A DNA stretch of 64,000 nucleotides, from the NCBI RefSeq assembly GCF_009796285.1, contig NZ_CP047020.1, forward strand, positions 1,426,001-1,490,000. The letters run 5' to 3'. The DNA is from Streptomyces broussonetiae (lineage in GTDB: Bacteria; Actinomycetota; Actinomycetes; Streptomycetales; Streptomycetaceae). The position numbers and the translations under genes were made by a program. Under the pieces are notes generated by a model. That model worked only from the letters and a program-made list of their open reading frames with translations, did not search any database and was not told the DNA's origin. This document shows positions 60,399-64,000 of the stretch, one piece after another (the first letter of the stretch is position 1; each line of letters opens with the position of its first letter).

Positions 60399-61102
60399 GA
60401 GGGGCACCGCCGGGGCGGGACGGGCGGCACCGGCCGGGACACCCACGCGGCACGGGCCGGGGTGGGCCGGGACCGGCGGCACCGGCCGGGAATCCGCCAG
60501 GGCCCGCGCCGGGGCCCTCGCGAGACCAACAAGGCTCCGGGGTGATTGCCCCCCCCAGGGCCCGGTCCGACAGCGGCCCAGCACCGGCACAACACCTGGG
60601 CGGGCCCCCGCGCACGTACCGTTGCCGAGCCGTGTGCCGGGCCGGCTGGGCAGTCCGGCGGCCGGCAGGGCGAGGGGGCCTGAGGCCCGTCCGCCGGACA
60701 GGCCGACATCCACGCCGGGCACGGGCATCCCACGCCGGGTTCGCCGCTCGGCCGGACTCATGCCGGGTACCGGCCCGGGACCGGAGGGAATCCGGCCGGA
60801 ACCGGCCGGGGCCCGGTCCGACAGCGGCCCAGCACCGGCACAACACCTGGGCGGGGGCCCGGTGCGGCACCGGTCCCCCGTCCGAAGCCCGCACCCTCGA
60901 CACCACCCGGGCAAAGCATGTCCGCCCTCCCTCCGTGCTGTCCCGGCCCGCGGTGCCCACGGGCTCGGGGCGTGCGGCAGCTGGGGTCGGGTCCTCGGTG
61001 TCGGCTCGGATGGCCGGGGTCGTGGGCGGGGGTTAGCGTGCCGGGAGAGGGCTTCGCGCGGCGCGGGAGGTCCGTTCGTCCGCCCGTCCGGAAGGAACCG
61101 TG
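60399..61102. repeat. GC-rich repeat region with a 47-bp perfect direct repeat
   Basis: This 700-bp gap has no recognisable gene. The most striking feature is a 47-bp sequence found identically at 60558-60604 and 60809-60855, 251 bp apart. Its ends carry GGGCCCGG and CCTGGGCGGG, and it includes TCCGACAGCGGCCCAGCACC. GCGGCACCGGCCGGGA-type units also recur near 60424 and 60476, and TCCGGCCGGAACCGGCC-like runs are abundant. Perfect long copies indicate recent duplication or an active element. Confidence 0.8.
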
Positions 61103-61867
61103 ATGGAGTTCGACAAGCCGGTGACCGGCGGCCCGTGCTGGACCGAGCTGGGGACGAGCGATCTGGAGGGGGCCAAGCGGTTCTACGCCGACCTGTTCGG
61201 GTGGCGGCCGGAGACGGACCCACGGCCCGAGGCGGGCGGGTACACGGTGGCCCACCTGGCTGACGCCCCCGTCGCCGCGCTCACCCCGCTGTACCAGGAG
61301 TCCCAGCCGGTGGCGTGGAACGTCTCCTTCGCCGTACCGGACGCGGACGCGGCGGTACGGCGCGTGGAGGAGGCCGGCGGGACGGTGGTCCTCGGCCCGA
61401 TGGACGTGTTCGACATGGGCCGGTTCGCGGTCGTCCTCGACGCGACGGGTGCCGCGTTCCAACTGTGGCAGGCACGGGCCTTCCGGGGCGCCGGGCTGTT
61501 CAACGCGCCCGGCACGCTCGGCTGGGTGGAGCTGGCCACCCGGGGCACCGCCCGGGCGCGGGACTTCTACACCACGGTGTTCGACTGGAGCGCCGAGTCC
61601 TCCGAGTGGTACACGGAGTGGGCGCTCGGCGGGGCGAAGTTCGGCGGTATGGCCGACATGGGCGACCGGTTCCCGCCCGAGATGCCCCCGCACTGGATGC
61701 CGTACTTCGCGGTGGCCGACGTGGACGCCACGGCCGAGGGCGCGGAGCGGGCGGGCGGTGCCGTCGTGCTGGCCCCCGTGACGGTGCCGGACGGCCCGCG
61801 CATCGCCGTGCTGCGGGATCCGCAGGGCGCGGAGTTCGGGGTGCATCTGGAGGGTGTGGAGGGCTGA
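61103..61867 (+). CDS. VOC family protein with two glyoxalase domains
   Basis: A 254-residue protein with two tandem VOC domains, about residues 8-125 and 135-250. Each repeats the pattern WTELGTSDLEGAKRFYADLFGW and WVELATRGTARARDFYTTVFDW. It resembles the 27 kDa antigen/CFP30B-like proteins of actinobacteria. The second domain shows WMPYFAVADVDATAEGAERAGG. The ATG at 61103 follows AAGGAACC; the GTG at 61100 is just in front. The role is unknown. An aldo/keto reductase remnant follows. Confidence 0.85.
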   Translation: MEFDKPVTGGPCWTELGTSDLEGAKRFYADLFGWRPETDPRPEAGGYTVAHLADAPVAALTPLYQESQPVAWNVSFAVPDADAAVRRVEEAGGTVVLGPMDVFDMGRFAVVLDATGAAFQLWQARAFRGAGLFNAPGTLGWVELATRGTARARDFYTTVFDWSAESSEWYTEWALGGAKFGGMADMGDRFPPEMPPHWMPYFAVADVDATAEGAERAGGAVVLAPVTVPDGPRIAVLRDPQGAEFGVHLEGVEG

Positions 61868-61944
61868 GGGGCGGGGCGGTCCGGCGCGGGCCGCGCGCCG
61901 GACGGCTTGCCTTCGCGCGCACTCCGACCGATCGGGACCTCGGT

Positions 61945-62180
61945 GCCCGGGGCGTCGACGCGTGTGCCGACGCGGGCGGGAACTTCGCCGGCAAGGCGAA
62001 CAACTGCACGTCCGGGTTCGGAACGGATCCGAGAACCTGGCGCAGCCGGTCGAGGAGAGCCTGCGGCTGCGCACGGACCGGCTCGACGTCCTGTGGGTGC
62101 ACGCCCGCCGCAGCTTCGCCCCGGTCGAGGGGGTGGGGCGGGCGCTGGAGGATCTGGTGCGCTCGGGGAAGGCGCAGTAG
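61945..62180 (+). pseudogene. Aldo/keto reductase remnant
   Basis: Two pieces of one AKR are visible in different frames. The first, DACADAGGNFAGKANNCTSG, resembles the AAGGNFIDTANNY motif around the catalytic Asp, but the key residues have been lost. The second, SENLAQPVEESLRLRTDRLD then VLWVHARRSFAPVEGVGRAL and EDLVRSGKAQ, matches the helix and strand around the H of DLxWVH. The strand then stops at 62180. The N-terminal part of the barrel, the K of the tetrad and the whole C-terminal half are missing. Confidence 0.7.
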
Positions 62181-62294
62181 GCGGGCGCGTCCTGACCGGC
62201 CGGCGCGGGAGATCGTCCGCGCGGACCCCCTTGCGGGGCCGAGGGGTCGGACGGTGCCAGGCGCCGCGGGGCAGCCGGGAAGGTGACGGCCGGC

Positions 62295-62927
62295 CTAGGT
62301 CCTGAGCGCGCCCGTGCGGCCCTCCAGACGGCCGAGCAACTCCCCCAGCTGTCCGGCGAGTTCGGCCTGGCCACCAGGGGTCAGGACGGACAGGACGGCG
62401 GTCTCGTAGGCGAGTTGTTCGGGCAGGATGCCGTCGACCAGGGCACGGCCGGCGTCGGTGAGCCGGAGGTGGGCCACACGGCGGTCGCGGGTGTCGCCGC
62501 GTCGCTCGACCAGACCGCGTTCGGTCAGCTGCTTGAGCCGCTTGGTGACGGCGGCCCCGGAGGAGAAGGTCTCGCGGGCCAGCTCCCCAGGGGTCAGCTC
62601 GTGCCCGGTGCGGCGCAGTGCGCCGAGCAGGTCGAACTCCGGGCGGCTGAGACCGGCGCGGCGCAGGGGCGCGTCCTCGGCCTGCTGGAGCAGGGCGGCG
62701 CAGCGGTTGATCCGGCCGATGACCTCCATGGGCCCGGTGTCCAGCTGGGGGTGTACGGCCTGCCACTGCCGGACGACGGCGGCGACGGTGTCGTCCGGGG
62801 CGGTGCCGGGGGCCGCGTCCTTGGCCGTACCGGTCCCGGAGCCGGGGCCGTTGCGCTGCGCTGCGCCGCCCGGCACCGTGTCCGCCGTGTCGTCCGCGGG
62901 CGCCGGTCCGCCGTTCCTCGCCGTCAT
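62295..62927 (-). CDS. MarR family transcriptional regulator with an N-terminal extension
   Basis: A 210-residue MarR protein. About 45 low-complexity N-terminal residues (Gly/Ala/Thr-rich) precede the winged helix: TPGELARETFSSGAAVTKRLKQLTERGLVERR, then the wing GDTRDRRVAHLRLTDAG. The ATG at 62927 overlaps the FUSC stop (ATGA), so it is cotranscribed and translationally coupled to the FUSC transporter gene. It likely controls that operon in response to the exported compound. The N-terminal extension may be disordered. Confidence 0.88.
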   Translation of the reverse strand: MTARNGGPAPADDTADTVPGGAAQRNGPGSGTGTAKDAAPGTAPDDTVAAVVRQWQAVHPQLDTGPMEVIGRINRCAALLQQAEDAPLRRAGLSRPEFDLLGALRRTGHELTPGELARETFSSGAAVTKRLKQLTERGLVERRGDTRDRRVAHLRLTDAGRALVDGILPEQLAYETAVLSVLTPGGQAELAGQLGELLGRLEGRTGALRT

Positions 62928-64000
62928 GGCCGTATGCCCTCCGTCGCCCTGCCGGGGTCCTGCCACCGGTCCCGGGTCTGGTCCTCGTCGTTTGGCGGTA
63001 CGAACCCCTGCCGTCGTACCGTCGCCGCGAGCGTACGGTGTCCGCCCTGCTCTGCGAGCACGACCCGCTCCTCGGGCAGGGCGCGCTGCCACCATTCGCC
63101 GGCTGCGGCGTCCGCCGTGGCGCGCAGCTCGGCCAGGGCGCCGGCCAGGGTGCGGCGGGCGGATTCCAGGGCGGTGGATGCCGGGTGCGGCTCGGCCAGC
63201 AGCCGGGCGGTGTTCTCGCGGGCGCGTTCCGCCGTGGTCAGGGCCTGTTCCAGGCGGTCGCCCGCGCGCCGGTTGGTCACCGCGACGGCGGCGACGAAGC
63301 CGACCAGTGCGCCGACGAGGGTGTCCAGGGCCCGCTCGGTCATCAGCCGCCCCGGGTCCTGGGCGTGGGCGAACTCGGTGATGAGCAGGGCCATCGGGGT
63401 CACGCAGACGCTGCCGAGCCAGTAGTTGCGGCCGATCAGCGCCTCGGCACCGAAGTTGAGGGCGAGGCAGCACAGCACCAGGACGGCCGGGTGGAGATGG
63501 GCGAGCGGGGCGAGGGCCGCGAAGGCGAGCACGCCGAGGAGGTTGCCGACGACCCGCTGGACACCCCGGCTCCAGGTGAGGGTGACGTTGGCCTGGTAGA
63601 GCGAGGCCGCTGTGACCAGGGCCCAGTACGGGCGGCCGACGCCGAGCGCGAGGGAGGCGTAGCCGGCGAGGGCGCAGCCGATCGCGGTGCGCACGGCGAT
63701 CGGTGCGAGGGGGGCGAGCCGCTGCCGCAACCGCCTTGACGGCTGGGCCGGTTCGACATCGATACCGAGGAGTTCGTCGGCGGACGCGCGCGGGTTCGCG
63801 ACCCGCGGTATGCGGCCGGTGCCGCGCAGTTCGCGGGCCCAGGCACGCAGCCGGGCGGGGTCGCAGTCGGCGGGGGCCGCGAGGGCGACCTCGGCGCGGA
63901 CCAGGAGCTGCTCGAGGGCGCGCCGGGAGCGGTCGGGGCGGGTCCCGGCGGCGAGCAGCGACTGCCAGGCGGCGTGGATGGCGGCGGCACTCGCCGTGCG
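62924..64000 (-). CDS. FUSC family membrane protein, 5' end outside the window
   Basis: The frame is open to the right edge, so the start is not in the window; the visible 358 residues are the C-terminal part. It contains a hydrophobic FUSC-like block: VRTAIGCALAGYASLALGVGRPYWALVTAAS and GVQRVVGNLLGVLAFAALAPLAHL, then FGAEALIGRNYWLGSVCVTPMALLITEF. The rest, residues with long helices around LEQALTTAERAREN, is cytoplasmic. FUSC proteins resemble aromatic-acid exporters (AaeB type) with a conserved arrangement of six TM spans repeated. The downstream MarR gene overlaps its stop and is its likely regulator. Confidence 0.85.
   Translation of the reverse strand, partial: RTASAAAIHAAWQSLLAAGTRPDRSRRALEQLLVRAEVALAAPADCDPARLRAWARELRGTGRIPRVANPRASADELLGIDVEPAQPSRRLRQRLAPLAPIAVRTAIGCALAGYASLALGVGRPYWALVTAASLYQANVTLTWSRGVQRVVGNLLGVLAFAALAPLAHLHPAVLVLCCLALNFGAEALIGRNYWLGSVCVTPMALLITEFAHAQDPGRLMTERALDTLVGALVGFVAAVAVTNRRAGDRLEQALTTAERARENTARLLAEPHPASTALESARRTLAGALAELRATADAAAGEWWQRALPEERVVLAEQGGHRTLAATVRRQGFVPPNDEDQTRDRWQDPGRATEGIRP

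Noticed and set aside
60399..61102. Open frames through the GC-rich repeat region as genes
   Set aside because: Their translations are repeats of Pro/Gly/Arg without domains and no ribosome binding sites.

Overview
The window is a chromosomal segment of a Streptomyces-like actinomycete. The evidence is the very high GC content, GTG and TTG starts, GTGA/ATGA start-stop overlaps, several apparently leaderless mRNAs, and gene families typical of that genus (DUF6332, DUF6421, DUF6986, mycothiol-dependent maleylpyruvate-isomerase-like proteins, MmyB-like XRE regulators, F420-type nitroreductase-like proteins). I see no tRNA, rRNA, CRISPR array, intact insertion sequence or biosynthetic gene cluster.

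Layout. 1-11 kb: a MOSC protein cut by the left edge, a two-TM membrane protein, a parallel beta-helix protein fused to a CbxX/EccA-like AAA+ ATPase, a large membrane protein with split hydrolase motifs, a DeoR regulator, an SRPBCC protein, a cysteine-synthase-like PLP enzyme and an RsbW-like ATPase. 11-13.4 kb: a wrecked SHOCT-ABC-FtsX operon beside its intact TetR regulator. 13.4-17 kb: DUF4865, a phosphotriesterase-like hydrolase, and an XRE regulator divergent from an NAD(P)H oxidoreductase. 17-19.6 kb: a GntR-ABC-permease operon that looks leaderless. 20-24 kb: AlkB-like, ROK and a broken NUDIX gene, with rlmG divergent. 24-27 kb: a sugar-phosphate locus (class II aldolase, SIS protein, DeoR) containing a 560-bp non-coding, repeat-bearing gap. 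28-36 kb: two MFS exporters, MarR, a two-component system and a TetR/nitroreductase pair. 36-41 kb: a geranylgeranyl-reductase-like flavoprotein, an M20 dipeptidase, an MBL gene with one nonsense codon, and a P-loop kinase-NUDIX fusion. 42-47 kb: a secreted GH27 alpha-galactosidase with a ROK glucokinase and LacI regulator. 47-53 kb: DUF6986 aldolase, etfB-etfA, flavin reductase, thioredoxin-like protein and acyltransferase. 54-64 kb: transglutaminase-like protein, the DUF6421-SDR-threonine-aldolase operon, a phosphodiesterase, GNAT, two VOC proteins, and MarR with FUSC running off the right edge.

How the genes work together. Most units are small regulator-plus-target modules with visible operators. 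Sugar handling recurs: the aldolase/SIS/DeoR locus, and alpha-galactosidase plus glucokinase plus LacI. The electron-transfer flavoprotein pair supplies acyl-CoA dehydrogenase electron transfer.

A striking property is gene decay. I see seven remnants or broken genes in 64 kb: VOC at 4.25 kb, ABC ATPase and FtsX at 11.6-12.35 kb, a sigma/NTF2 tail at 15.2 kb, NUDIX at 20 kb, MBL at 38.5 kb and an aldo/keto reductase at 62 kb. The best candidates for undescribed biology are the DUF6421 operon, the beta-helix/AAA+ fusion, the membrane-interrupted hydrolase, the kinase-NUDIX fusion and a 47-bp perfect direct repeat near 60.6/60.8 kb.
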